Assembly (NCBI RefSeq): GCF_003286915.1
Contig: NZ_QMFY01000011.1
Coordinates: 124,001-188,000, forward strand
DNA: 64,000 nucleotides
Origin: Pseudochryseolinea flava
Lineage (GTDB): Bacteria; Bacteroidota; Bacteroidia; Cytophagales; Cyclobacteriaceae
Direction of reading: 5' to 3'
Shown here in pieces: positions 32,992 through 42,571 of the stretch (positions are counted from its first letter, which is position 1; each line of letters begins with the position of its first letter). The notes beneath the pieces were generated by a model, which had not been told where the DNA came from, searched no databases, and saw only the letters and a list, made by a program, of their open reading frames with translations. Made by a program: the position numbers and the translations under genes.

Positions 32992-34407
32992 TTATCGTAG
33001 CACAAAATGGAAAACCATGTATTCAGCTTTTTCAGGATCACGTTTTCCGAACCAGATACCTTCCACAGCATCGGTAAGTTCATCGCGTTCAACCTTTACA
33101 ATCTTCCACTTATTTCCGTCCCCAGTGGTAGCATTTACCCACGAAGCAATGTTAATAGAAGGCGTGATTCCAGAAAATGTGATCATGTTTGTTTCTTCGT
33201 CGACCGTGTAAGTACCCGATTGCGTTGCGCCATTGTCTTGCGTCACCACTACTTTTCCATCACTTGAAAAACTAATGGCTGCATTATCAATATTAGCAAC
33301 ATCACCATCGCCATAAGGCGCCCAACCTGATGCTACAATGTCAGCGCGGCTATTCCAGTTGTTAAGCATCTCACCTTGAAGGTTAGCCCAATTGTAAGGA
33401 ACGTTAAGATCAAGTTTCCAAGTCTTTGTCGGTGTTACAGACAAAATTTCTTCTTGATCGCCGTGGTCAAAATTGGGATCTGGTTGATTTGGTGGAACCC
33501 AGTTGTCACTGTATTCCTTCGTCACATAGTTGACGATGATGTACTCAGTCTTCGTTTTGTTTTTAAAAGCCAACTGCATTGTACTCTCTGTGAGCGAAAC
33601 AATTTTCGCAGAATTCATTGTTGTTACATCATTTGGCGCCCATGAATTTGCAAGCGGTGTAGCATTGGTTGTCGTTAACATCAGCGTCTTCGAATTCAAG
33701 AAATAAGTACCCGACTCTGTATTCTTTCCGCCGATGCCTTTATGGTCAGTTGTTAACGTTGCGCCGCCGTCCAAACTAAAGGTCATCTGTCCATAGTCTG
33801 CTGGATCTGCCACCCACGTATCACCTTTCCAATTTGGTTCATATACAAAACAAATCGCGTCGGCACCACCCGGCTCGCTACACACCTTTGTCCATTTAAG
33901 AACATCATCTTCGAACACACTATTCACATTCGATTCACCTGCGAAATAAATTGGGCTAGTGAAGTACTTCGAGATACGTGTTTCATAAGCATCCATGACC
34001 CAGGTTTTTTCATGACCAACCCCGCCTGTGAGCAACGTCCACAGTGGATCTGTCACTTTCGAAAGATCATCATCAGTTACGGTGATCGTTACAGGATCAA
34101 GTTCCACGAGACCGCCAGATGTAAGCACAGAAAGTTTGATAACATAATCACCTTTAAACGCAAAGTCGATCGTATCTGCCGCGCGTGTAGAGCGACCAGT
34201 TCCATAATCCCAAAGAGAAACTGTTCCAGGTGTGTTGTTAATCAGGTATACGGTGTTACCACCAGGTGTACCATCGAAGTCTTGAATCACTTGAAAATTA
34301 ACTTCAGACTTATCCAGCTTATCTCCCAGTTCGTGATCATCTTGACACGACGTCGCTATCACCACCAATCCAAGGATTGCAAAAAATATCTTATTAAGTT
34401 TTTTCAT
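32992..34407 (-). CDS. Surface lipoprotein in SusE/SusF position, PKD-like domain
   Basis: I chose ATG 34407 (471 residues): MKKLNKIFFAILGLVVIATSC has its lipobox Cys at 21. An earlier ATG at 34434 would overlap the susD stop and spoil the signal. An immunoglobulin/PKD-like domain (about 35-120) contains VSLWDYGTGRSTRAADTIDF, resembling the WDFGDG motif of PKD folds. The rest has two similar beta-rich modules that each begin with KTWVMDAY or KTWKLDLN and share TF/SFSSDGKV-like and SGTYFL/SGTYTV strands. Position after susD suggests a surface glycan-binding protein that captures the polysaccharide for SusCD. The family is not firmly recognised; the role is from position. Confidence 0.78.
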   Translation of the reverse strand: MKKLNKIFFAILGLVVIATSCQDDHELGDKLDKSEVNFQVIQDFDGTPGGNTVYLINNTPGTVSLWDYGTGRSTRAADTIDFAFKGDYVIKLSVLTSGGLVELDPVTITVTDDDLSKVTDPLWTLLTGGVGHEKTWVMDAYETRISKYFTSPIYFAGESNVNSVFEDDVLKWTKVCSEPGGADAICFVYEPNWKGDTWVADPADYGQMTFSLDGGATLTTDHKGIGGKNTESGTYFLNSKTLMLTTTNATPLANSWAPNDVTTMNSAKIVSLTESTMQLAFKNKTKTEYIIVNYVTKEYSDNWVPPNQPDPNFDHGDQEEILSVTPTKTWKLDLNVPYNWANLQGEMLNNWNSRADIVASGWAPYGDGDVANIDNAAISFSSDGKVVVTQDNGATQSGTYTVDEETNMITFSGITPSINIASWVNATTGDGNKWKIVKVERDELTDAVEGIWFGKRDPEKAEYMVFHFVLR

Positions 34408-34433
34408 ACTTGCTATTTTAAATTGATGACGCA

Positions 34434-36026
34434 TTACCAGCCTGCATTTTGCTTTAAGACATTACTGGAGAGGTTGATCTGATTGGTCGGAATTTGTTGC
34501 AACCCTTTTGTCAATTCAATCTTCGACGCCGTAATTGTCTTCGTTGTTGCAATACCGCCATTCTTTACCGTTGTTGTTTCGGCAATGATCGCTGCAGCCG
34601 TTGGCACCCCTTGACGGAGGAGATCCCAATAACGAATACCTTCAAGCGCAAACTCAAGCTGACGTTCTTTTAAAATATTTTCCTGAGATACGGCAACTTG
34701 TACAAAGTTTGTTTTAAAGGCACGTTGACGCACTTTGTCAAAATAGGCTTGCGCGTTTGCGCTTCCTAGTTCCGCAGCCATCAGCAGTACATCAGCATAA
34801 CGAATAGAAACGTAATCCTGGAATTGGCCAATCATAAAATTTACAGCACCATTTTCAACAGCAACGCTGTTACCTTCTTCGTCCACCATTGGGGCGTACT
34901 TCTTGTTATAGTAGCCGGTGTATTCACGTTGTTTCGCTTCGTGTTCATAGTCGATATCTTCGGCCGAAATGGAAATGATTGAAGCACCGCGACGTGTATC
35001 ATTGGCGTCATAGGCATTCCAAAGTTTCGGATTGACTGTCGCGCCGCCCCAACCGTTTCCATAAGGAAAACTAAACTGATCGCGCATACCGTACATCACC
35101 ATCCAATGATTACCGTCAGTGTTTCCATTATAGTCAGAAGTATAAGTATACTTCACCGCGAAAATCGTTTCCTTGTTATCTTCTCCAGCGTATTCTTCGA
35201 TAGATGCAGCAGGCCAGAGTTTGAAGAAATCGTCGACAAGATCATGACCGCTGTTTGCAATAACATCTTCTACATAGGCCAATGCCTGTGCTTTCGTTAT
35301 ACCAGCAAGCTCTGTCTTGCCATAATATCCCGTATAGTATAGATAAGCTCTGGCAAGAAGCGCCTCCGCGGCCCACTTCGTTACACGACCACGTTGCGAA
35401 ACAGGTTGAGAAGCATAGGTTGTTGCCGGGAGATTTGCAGCGGCGTAGGTTAGATCTTCCGCAATTACTGCATATACAGCATCAGGATCTGCTTGCGGAA
35501 TATTGTCTCTCGATGGTGCTGTGAGCAAAGGAATATTTCCCCACAAGCGCACCATGTCGAAATACATATAAGCGCGGAGGAACCGCGTCTCTGCTTCATA
35601 GATTGGACGAAGCTCTTCTTTAGTACCCCACTCTATTTGATCCATTTTCCCGATGAGTACGTTGCAACGGTAAAGCGCTGCATAGTAAGCGATCCAATTC
35701 GCTTGAAAAATATTCTGATCAGCTGTTGATCTTGATTTATCAAATTCATCGATCATTTGATATCCAAAACCATCTGCATTTCCAGTGCCACCAAAAGTAT
35801 TATCAGACATTACTTCCGTAGCAATCGGCAGTGCCATTCCGTTAGCCCACACACCTTGCAATCCATCGTATGCACCGACAAGTGCTTTGTAAGCATCTTC
35901 GGGTGTCTTGTAAAAATTCACGTCCGATGCAATCACAACAGGTTCTTTGTCCAAGAAGTCAGAACATGCGCTCATCGTCAAAAGCGCGAGTGCGTATAGA
36001 TATATCGTTAGTTTTTTCATGTTCAT
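34434..36026 (-). CDS. SusD/RagB-family outer membrane lipoprotein, locus 1
   Basis: A 530-residue SusD homologue. Signal peptide with lipobox LTMSAC (Cys 21), then SDFLDKEPVVIASDVNFYKT, the usual SusD opening. TPR-like helices follow, e.g. ETRFLRAYMYFDMVRLWGNI, and the C-terminal RQLEFALEGIRYWDLLRQG typical of SusD/RagB. It caps the SusC barrel and binds oligosaccharide at the cell surface. Starts at 36026 and 36020 are both possible; it lies 6 bp after susC, so translation is probably coupled. Confidence 0.96.
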   Translation of the reverse strand: MNMKKLTIYLYALALLTMSACSDFLDKEPVVIASDVNFYKTPEDAYKALVGAYDGLQGVWANGMALPIATEVMSDNTFGGTGNADGFGYQMIDEFDKSRSTADQNIFQANWIAYYAALYRCNVLIGKMDQIEWGTKEELRPIYEAETRFLRAYMYFDMVRLWGNIPLLTAPSRDNIPQADPDAVYAVIAEDLTYAAANLPATTYASQPVSQRGRVTKWAAEALLARAYLYYTGYYGKTELAGITKAQALAYVEDVIANSGHDLVDDFFKLWPAASIEEYAGEDNKETIFAVKYTYTSDYNGNTDGNHWMVMYGMRDQFSFPYGNGWGGATVNPKLWNAYDANDTRRGASIISISAEDIDYEHEAKQREYTGYYNKKYAPMVDEEGNSVAVENGAVNFMIGQFQDYVSIRYADVLLMAAELGSANAQAYFDKVRQRAFKTNFVQVAVSQENILKERQLEFALEGIRYWDLLRQGVPTAAAIIAETTTVKNGGIATTKTITASKIELTKGLQQIPTNQINLSSNVLKQNAGW

Positions 36027-36032
36027 CAGAAA

Positions 36033-39000
36033 TTAAAATTTAACATTCAAACCGATGAGGTAGGTACGTGTGCGAGGATAGAAACCTAAGTCTACACCTT
36101 GCGACATTGCATCAACCAGAACACCATTCTCTCTGGTGTCGATTCCGTAGCCGACTTCAGGATCCATTCCTTCATACTTGGTGAACGTGAAAGCATTTAA
36201 GACTGAAGCATATAAACGTGCTTGTCCTAGTAGTCCTTTCGGTGCAACTCTGGCGAGATCATAGCCCAGTGTGATATTGCTGATGCGCAAAAAGTCGCCG
36301 TCGTGGATATAGAGATCAGAGAATGTAGTCCAGTTTCTATTGTCTTCTGTAACACGTGGGATTTTGTTTGAAGATCCCGGGCCATGCCAACGGTCTAAAA
36401 TCGCACTGGTGTAATTACCCAATGGGTTTGCCATATTGCGATATGATTGCACGATTTGATTTCCGGCGACACCATTCGCTTGGATAGACAAATCGAAACC
36501 TTTATAGTTTGCAGAAATTGAGAACCCGTATGTCAAATCAGGATTTGGATTTCCGATAAGCGTTCTATCTTGATCGTTGATTTCTCCGTCATTGTTTCTG
36601 TCAACATAACGAACGTCGCCAGGTTGTGCGTCAGGTTGTATCTTCTTGCCTTCGCCCGACAAGTAATTGTTAACCTCTTCCTCTGTTTGAAACAAACCAT
36701 CAGTCTTCAGTCCCCAGAAATATCCGATCGGTCTTCCATTCTCCATGCGGTAGAATTCCCCAGAATTGTCGAATAACTGATTCGTTTGGCCATGAATGAT
36801 TCCATCTGCATTGGGGATCACACCCACCTTATTTTGATTGTACGCGCCGTTCACCGACACAGTGTAATTGAGTTCGCCAACGCTACTGGTATACGCCAAT
36901 GCAACCTCAATACCTTTGTTGGTGACATCGCCACCGTTAATAAATGGTTCATCAGCGCCTGCAGTAGCAAGAATTGGTGCCGCAATAATGAGGTCCTTCG
37001 TCTTCTTCATGTACCAATCGAAATTCACGTTAAGCTTTCCGGAAAGAAACTTTGCATCAAATCCGATATTGGTTTGTTCAGAGGTTTCCCAACCAAGCGC
37101 GGGGTTAGGCAAACGATTTGGATATCCACCACCGGTAAGCGTGCCCTCTTTATCGCCAAATGAATAGTTGACGTTGCTGAATTGAATTGGTGCAATATAC
37201 TGGAAGCTTCTTACGCGCTGATTACCGACTTGTCCCCAACTCGCACGAATCTTCAATGAGTTCATCCACGCTGAAGTTGCCGCAAGAAAATCTTCGTTGC
37301 TAATTACCCAACCTGCCGACACAGAAGGGAAGTAACCCCAACGCTGGTTCGAAGCAAACTTCGATGAACCATCTGCACGGAAGGTGGCGTTAAACAAATA
37401 CGTTTCACCCAAGTTATAGTTTAGACGACCAAAGAAAGAGAGTCGATTCTCAAGCACATCGTCGTCTGGTCCACCAGTGAGCGGCGTGATGCGCGTACCA
37501 TCTCTGTTCATTGCCGTTGAAATCCATGCTTGCTCAAGGTTATTAAAAATCAAACTTGCATTTGTCGCCGACAATCCCAGTGCTCTAATTTGAATCGCTG
37601 AACTACCCGCCATAACATCGAAATGGTGCTCTTTAACATCGAAGCCATACGTCAACAAGTTATCCCATTGCAGCGATGTGTACCTTCCCATGGATTGACT
37701 TGCTCTTGACACATCATTAAATGTGTAGATCGATAGCTTATATTCGGGTGTAAAGCTGTTGCTTTCATGTGTGTTATATTCTAGACCAAGTGTAGATCTG
37801 AATTTTACTGATTTCAAAGGAGAAATTTCTGCAAACAAATTCCCAAGCACTTTCTGACTTAAGTTGTTATTCTGATTCCCATATACCATCGTCGCATAAG
37901 GATTGGCTTCACCGTTGTTCCACTCCGAATTACTATTGTCGAAGTAGTTTCCTTCTGCATCGTACATGGGAACGAAAGGGCTTGTGTTGAAAGCGCCACG
38001 GAGTGAGTTGTTATATTGATTGCCAACCCCAACACCTTTGTTCTTAACATAAGAAAGAGTGAGATTCTGCCCCACTTTGACAATGTCTTTGTAAAGTTTG
38101 TGCTCCGAATTAATTCTAAAGTTATAACGCTCGTAGTTAGAAAGACTTCTTCCACCGACAACACCCTCTTGTAACGTATAGCCGATAGACGTTGAGTACC
38201 AAGAATTCTCCGAGTTGCCAGATGCACTTAACGAATAATTTTGTGTGCTCGCATTATCGACAAACATTTCATCCATCCAATCGGTGCCTTTTCCTAATGC
38301 GGCGATTTCATCATTGGTGAAATATGGCAGTTTATTAGAATTAACCGCAGCTTCGTTCATGATGGTTGCATACTCTTGAGCATCGAGCATGTCTACTTTG
38401 CGGGCAACGTTTTGCACGCCGATAAATGAATCGAAGGTGATGTGAGACTTTCCTTTACTAGCACCTTTTGTAGTCACGAGAATAACACCGTTCGCCGATT
38501 GTGATCCGTAGATCGCGGCAGACGCTGCATCTTTCAAAACAGTAATTGACTCAATGTCGTTAGGATTGAGATAATTAATATCGCCAGTCAATACACCGTC
38601 AACAACGTAGAGTGGTCCTGATCCATTGTTGGTACCCATACCGCGAATTACCACGCGCATTCCAGATCCTGGTTGTCCCGACAAAGACGAAATCTGTACA
38701 CCTGGAGTTTGTCCTTGTAATGCTTGCAATGCGTTTGTTGTACTGAGCTTCGAAATATCTTCGCCCTTTACTTGAAGATTAGCGCCTGTATTTAGCACTT
38801 TCTTTTGCGTACCGTATCCAACGACGACGACTTCACCGAGTGTTGTCAGATCTTCTTCGAGAGACACGTCGATAGTGGTTTGTTGTCCAACCGTAATTTC
38901 ACGCGTTTGGTATCCGATAAAAGAGATTACCAAAACATCATCCGGTTGAGCTTGAACGGAAAATTTTCCTTCAACATCTGTCGAAGTACCGCTAGCGGTG

Positions 39001-39149
39001 CCTTTGATCAGGACGTTGACGCCAGGCATGGAAGCACCGGTTACATCTCTGATCGTTCCAGTGATCACCTGTTGTGCTTGTAGTGTGGTACCTACAAGCA
39101 ATAGGAGAACAACAGAAACAATTAAGTTTCTGGAGATTTGTCTCATCAT
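36033..39149 (-). CDS. SusC-family TonB-dependent outer membrane transporter, locus 1
   Basis: A 1038-residue SusC homologue. After the signal peptide (ending at TLQAQ) comes a carboxypeptidase D-like domain (ITGTIRDVTGASMPGVNVLI), then the TonB box region and plug with LGEVVVVGYGTQKK and the SusC signature LYVVDGVLTGDINYLNPNDI followed by SITVLKDAASAAIYGSQSAN. The remainder is a 22-strand type barrel ending FYPRTRTYLIGLNVKF, with the C-terminal aromatic residue of outer membrane barrels. It imports oligosaccharides with SusD and TonB energy. Second gene of the locus 1 operon, after GH31. Confidence 0.97.
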   Translation of the reverse strand: MMRQISRNLIVSVVLLLLVGTTLQAQQVITGTIRDVTGASMPGVNVLIKGTASGTSTDVEGKFSVQAQPDDVLVISFIGYQTREITVGQQTTIDVSLEEDLTTLGEVVVVGYGTQKKVLNTGANLQVKGEDISKLSTTNALQALQGQTPGVQISSLSGQPGSGMRVVIRGMGTNNGSGPLYVVDGVLTGDINYLNPNDIESITVLKDAASAAIYGSQSANGVILVTTKGASKGKSHITFDSFIGVQNVARKVDMLDAQEYATIMNEAAVNSNKLPYFTNDEIAALGKGTDWMDEMFVDNASTQNYSLSASGNSENSWYSTSIGYTLQEGVVGGRSLSNYERYNFRINSEHKLYKDIVKVGQNLTLSYVKNKGVGVGNQYNNSLRGAFNTSPFVPMYDAEGNYFDNSNSEWNNGEANPYATMVYGNQNNNLSQKVLGNLFAEISPLKSVKFRSTLGLEYNTHESNSFTPEYKLSIYTFNDVSRASQSMGRYTSLQWDNLLTYGFDVKEHHFDVMAGSSAIQIRALGLSATNASLIFNNLEQAWISTAMNRDGTRITPLTGGPDDDVLENRLSFFGRLNYNLGETYLFNATFRADGSSKFASNQRWGYFPSVSAGWVISNEDFLAATSAWMNSLKIRASWGQVGNQRVRSFQYIAPIQFSNVNYSFGDKEGTLTGGGYPNRLPNPALGWETSEQTNIGFDAKFLSGKLNVNFDWYMKKTKDLIIAAPILATAGADEPFINGGDVTNKGIEVALAYTSSVGELNYTVSVNGAYNQNKVGVIPNADGIIHGQTNQLFDNSGEFYRMENGRPIGYFWGLKTDGLFQTEEEVNNYLSGEGKKIQPDAQPGDVRYVDRNNDGEINDQDRTLIGNPNPDLTYGFSISANYKGFDLSIQANGVAGNQIVQSYRNMANPLGNYTSAILDRWHGPGSSNKIPRVTEDNRNWTTFSDLYIHDGDFLRISNITLGYDLARVAPKGLLGQARLYASVLNAFTFTKYEGMDPEVGYGIDTRENGVLVDAMSQGVDLGFYPRTRTYLIGLNVKF

Positions 39150-39204
39150 ACAAAAATTTGGTTTAGTTTGTTATTATGGGTTTATCGTGAGCATGTATCA
39201 TGCT

Positions 39205-42036
39205 TTAGTTCATTTTGATTTCAACGGCTTTACCTTCATACCCGACAACCTGTTGAGGTTGAGCATTTGCGCCTAACCCCACAGGATGATCGGTCTTAAC
39301 CCAAACTATATTGAATGTTCTTTTTTGGAGCATACCATCAAATGAACCTTTTCTTTCGCCAATCGTGAGCGTCTTTGTTACCTCATTGTATTTGATAGGC
39401 ACCACTGCATAGCTCCCCTTCTCATAATTGTAATTTGTGCCTTCATCTTCGTAGAGATCAAAACTTCCATCCGCACCAGCATAAACAAACAATGTGATTT
39501 TGTCAGCAAGTTTTTCGGAAGTGTATTGCAACTCAGGACCAACAGGTAGGATCGCACCATTCTTTACAAAAACAGGAATTCTTTCAAGTGGCGCTTCGGC
39601 AGTAATAGTTTGTCCTCCTTCGAAATATTTTCCAGAATACAAGTCATACCATCCCGTTTGTGCAGGTAGATACACTTTCCTATTTCTGCTCTCGTGTGTG
39701 TAAACAGGATTGATAAGAAGTGATGAACCACACATAAATTGATCATCAATATTTCGAACTGTTGCGTCATGATTAAAATCCATGACTAGGCCGCGCATGA
39801 TGGTATAATCATCGAAGTAAGACTTGCCCGCCAGTGAATAGTAGTATGGCATGAGTAAGTAACGAAGCTTCGTGTAGTACACCATACTATTGTAAGCGGC
39901 GTGTCCTTCTGGTGAGATGTTGTAAATTTCACGTAGCGGAAATTGTCCATGCGAACGAAAGATTGGAGCAAAAGAACCGAATTGAAACCAACGCGTATTC
40001 AATTCACGCCATTCGTCCAATGTAGCGCCTGTCGCATTTTCGTATCGACGTTCAACAGAAAATCCGCCGATGTCCATGGTCCAATAAGGTATACCGGACA
40101 GTGAAAAATTTACACCGGTTGAAATTTGATCTTTAAGATCGCTCCACCGCGATACAATATCGCCACTCCAAGTTACTGCACCATAACGCTGCTGTCCTGC
40201 ATATGCTGAGCGTGTCAAGATAAACACGCGCTTGTCTGGACTTGAACGACGTTGTCCCTCATAAACACTTTTAGAGTTCATCAATGAATACGCATTGAAG
40301 TAGCGCGTGCCTGTTCCAATGGCCGTTGGACTCATGTTCAATTTTCTTTCTTCAATAGAAATATTTGAGTGCATATCAGGTTCAGTAGCATCCAACCACC
40401 AACCATCTATACCTTTGCTATTCAGTTTTGCATCAATTTGTTTCCAGAACAATTTTCCAGCTTCGTCATTAAATGGATCGTAAAAAGTAGATTCGAATCC
40501 TTCACCCACCCAATCTTTTCTTTTCTTCTCGATGTTACGCATGAACAGGAATCCGTTCTTGCGCATCTCTTCATAGTGTTCCGTTCCTTTGTTGAATTTT
40601 GGCCAAACGGAAATCATAAGTTGCGTATGCAGATTATCGTGCAGTTCCTTCATCATGCCGTCAGGGTTCGGAAAGCGTGCCGGATCAAAATCGTGTGTTC
40701 CCCATTTTGGATCTTCCCAATAACGCCAATCGAGTACGATGTTGTCGAGCGGAATTTTTCGCTTGCGATATTCTTTTACAGTGCTGATGATTTCATCTTG
40801 CGAACGATAACGCTCGCGACTTTGCCAAAAACCCATCGCCCACTTCGGTACAATCGGCGCTTTACCCGTGAGCACTCTGTACCCATGAATTACATCATCT
40901 GCATTGTCACCTTTTACAAAATAATAATTGATTGCATCGCCCACCTCGGAGTAAAGCGACAATCTAGATTGTTCTTCTGTGGTAACAGGATCAAGGTGTC
41001 TAACACCGAGATAGGCGCCGCCATCGGGAGTCCATTCTATCTTGATCTTGTGTTGTTGATCTTTCTTAACATTGACGGTGAACTTATTTGTCCATGGATT
41101 CCAACCTTGTCTCCATTTATCAAGAATCAATTCATCGTCGATCCAGACTTTAGAGTATCCTGATGCATACACTAAGAACTTGTGATCACCTTCTTTATCG
41201 GAAGTGAATTTCCCTTCCCACACTACTTTTCCACCGCGTGCAACATCTGTTGGAAAGCTATCGACTTGTGGTGTTTCCAAAAATTCATATTCGATCTTAT
41301 CCTCGGTAGCACTCGATTTGATCGCGTTACCGACGTAGTAATCTGCCGTCAAACCACCAGCCTTACCGTTGCGGTCAAAAAGTTGAAGTGAATTTAAAGA
41401 CTGGTAATCGCGAGGATCGCCGAATTTGGTAATCGAATAGTTATCCCAAAGGATACCGTAGTTTTTGCTTGAATACAGAAAAGGAACAACGTCAACGATA
41501 TTCTGTTGCGCGAGTTCAACGTCTTCTCCTTTGTAATTCATCTGTCCATTTTGATGTCCTCCAAGTCCATAGAATGCTTCATCATCGGGAGATTCAAACT
41601 GCTGGCGAATGTGATAAGTATTTTCGTTCTCGATTTTTGCGGCAGTGAACGCTTTTCCGCCCCCGTTCATTTCTGATAACAACACGTTACCAGTTTTGTC
41701 CAAGAAAGTAACGACGCCATTGGATAAAGAAACTTGCGCTTGAAGTTCTGCGGTTGCGACCGTCACGAAATCTGGGCTTTCTTTTACGCTCCATGCCGTC
41801 TTCGTCGTCGATTCCGGCAAAACGATCAAACTTTTTTGTTGTTTGACGGAATCAACTGGAGAGGCTAGCACCTGAATGATCTTATCAGAGATCACTTTTA
41901 GCTGGACAACTTTAGCATCGCCCGTGCTGAGATGCACAATAACACCGTCGTCAGTTTTATTGAATTTCGGTCCAGGAGTACACGCCTTTAAAAGCAGTAC
42001 ACATAAAATAATCTTTGCCAGTAGCCTTCTTTTCAT
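39205..42036 (-). CDS. GH31 alpha-glycosidase with PA14 insert, likely alpha-xylosidase
   Basis: I chose ATG 42036 (943 residues): MKRRLLAKIILCVLLLKAC is a lipoprotein signal with Cys 19; an upstream ATG at 42168 adds 44 residues that hide it. The N-terminal GH31 domain is interrupted by a PA14 domain (about 229-350, LTADYYVGNAIKS to GAYLGVRHLDPV). The TIM barrel holds the nucleophile D549 in WWLDATEPDMHSN and the acid/base D626 in VTWSGDIVSRW. PA14-containing GH31 enzymes include xyloglucan alpha-xylosidases such as the Cellvibrio Xyl31A type. With GH95 in the same operon, a xyloglucan side-chain role is likely but not proven; alpha-glucosidase remains possible. First gene of the operon. Confidence 0.9.
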   Translation of the reverse strand: MKRRLLAKIILCVLLLKACTPGPKFNKTDDGVIVHLSTGDAKVVQLKVISDKIIQVLASPVDSVKQQKSLIVLPESTTKTAWSVKESPDFVTVATAELQAQVSLSNGVVTFLDKTGNVLLSEMNGGGKAFTAAKIENENTYHIRQQFESPDDEAFYGLGGHQNGQMNYKGEDVELAQQNIVDVVPFLYSSKNYGILWDNYSITKFGDPRDYQSLNSLQLFDRNGKAGGLTADYYVGNAIKSSATEDKIEYEFLETPQVDSFPTDVARGGKVVWEGKFTSDKEGDHKFLVYASGYSKVWIDDELILDKWRQGWNPWTNKFTVNVKKDQQHKIKIEWTPDGGAYLGVRHLDPVTTEEQSRLSLYSEVGDAINYYFVKGDNADDVIHGYRVLTGKAPIVPKWAMGFWQSRERYRSQDEIISTVKEYRKRKIPLDNIVLDWRYWEDPKWGTHDFDPARFPNPDGMMKELHDNLHTQLMISVWPKFNKGTEHYEEMRKNGFLFMRNIEKKRKDWVGEGFESTFYDPFNDEAGKLFWKQIDAKLNSKGIDGWWLDATEPDMHSNISIEERKLNMSPTAIGTGTRYFNAYSLMNSKSVYEGQRRSSPDKRVFILTRSAYAGQQRYGAVTWSGDIVSRWSDLKDQISTGVNFSLSGIPYWTMDIGGFSVERRYENATGATLDEWRELNTRWFQFGSFAPIFRSHGQFPLREIYNISPEGHAAYNSMVYYTKLRYLLMPYYYSLAGKSYFDDYTIMRGLVMDFNHDATVRNIDDQFMCGSSLLINPVYTHESRNRKVYLPAQTGWYDLYSGKYFEGGQTITAEAPLERIPVFVKNGAILPVGPELQYTSEKLADKITLFVYAGADGSFDLYEDEGTNYNYEKGSYAVVPIKYNEVTKTLTIGERKGSFDGMLQKRTFNIVWVKTDHPVGLGANAQPQQVVGYEGKAVEIKMN

Positions 42037-42308
42037 CGACTTAATTTTTTTAACACTCGTTTGTGGGTTTCGATTATTCGCGCAAACGGTTGCATAAAAG
42101 TAGGGATCTATCGCGACTTTCGAGGGTATGGTTTTGTCTGTAAAAGGGGGCGAAATGGTTGTAATCACGGTATAATTTGTCTCGGATAAGGGTATTTTTT
42201 TGATTTTGATTGGGTTTGTGCGATTGCAAACATGCGATTGAGTATTGACTTCAATCCACAGGCGGCATCAGGCACTTGCTTTTAGGTGGTTAGCGAAAAA
42301 GATCAAAC
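42037..42308. promoter_or_regulatory. Divergent promoter region upstream of locus 1 operon
   Basis: The 272 bp between the GH31 start and a small plus-strand gene must hold the promoter of the locus 1 operon and probably the binding site of its HTCS. Two exact copies of TGCGATTG at 42219-42226 and 42233-42240, 14 bp apart, are the only repeat I noticed. No full consensus promoter was found. Confidence 0.45.
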
Positions 42309-42557
42309 ATGGCGGTTATTGCACGAAAAGTAGACGCATTATTGGAGCGATATCGGAACGACCATCCCGGGAAACCACTCTATATTATCATGTCGACAGA
42401 TGATGCCGATCATTTGCTGGCCGAAGCGAAAGAACTCGCCGGCCTCTCTGATGGACACATTACCACGAGCTATAAAGACATTAAAGTAGTGAGTAGCCTC
42501 AATGTGAAGGATGGCGAATTTTACTTCACAAATGATTTGCCCGAAACCGGGAGCTAA
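42309..42557 (+). CDS. Small soluble protein, unknown
   Basis: An 82-residue protein with mixed helix and strand, for example KVDALLERYRNDHPGKPLYI and VVSSLNVKDGEFYFTNDLPE. No signal peptide, membrane helix or recognised motif. The start has GATCAAAC before ATG, no clear Shine-Dalgarno. It is divergent from locus 1 and convergent (14 bp) with the FAD oxidoreductase gene. Codon use looks like its neighbours, so it is probably real. Confidence 0.65.
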   Translation: MAVIARKVDALLERYRNDHPGKPLYIIMSTDDADHLLAEAKELAGLSDGHITTSYKDIKVVSSLNVKDGEFYFTNDLPETGS

Positions 42558-42571
42558 GTGATTACGCGCAT

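Noticed and set aside
39190-39204. Short palindrome AGCATGTATCATGCT next to the GH31 stop
   Set aside because: The stem has only five pairs and no T run, so it is too weak to call a terminator or processing site.
40369-41163. 264-codon plus-strand open frame opposite the GH31 gene
   Set aside because: It lies wholly antisense to a strongly conserved enzyme, has no domain pattern and is rich in Phe, Ile and His as expected from a reverse-strand shadow.
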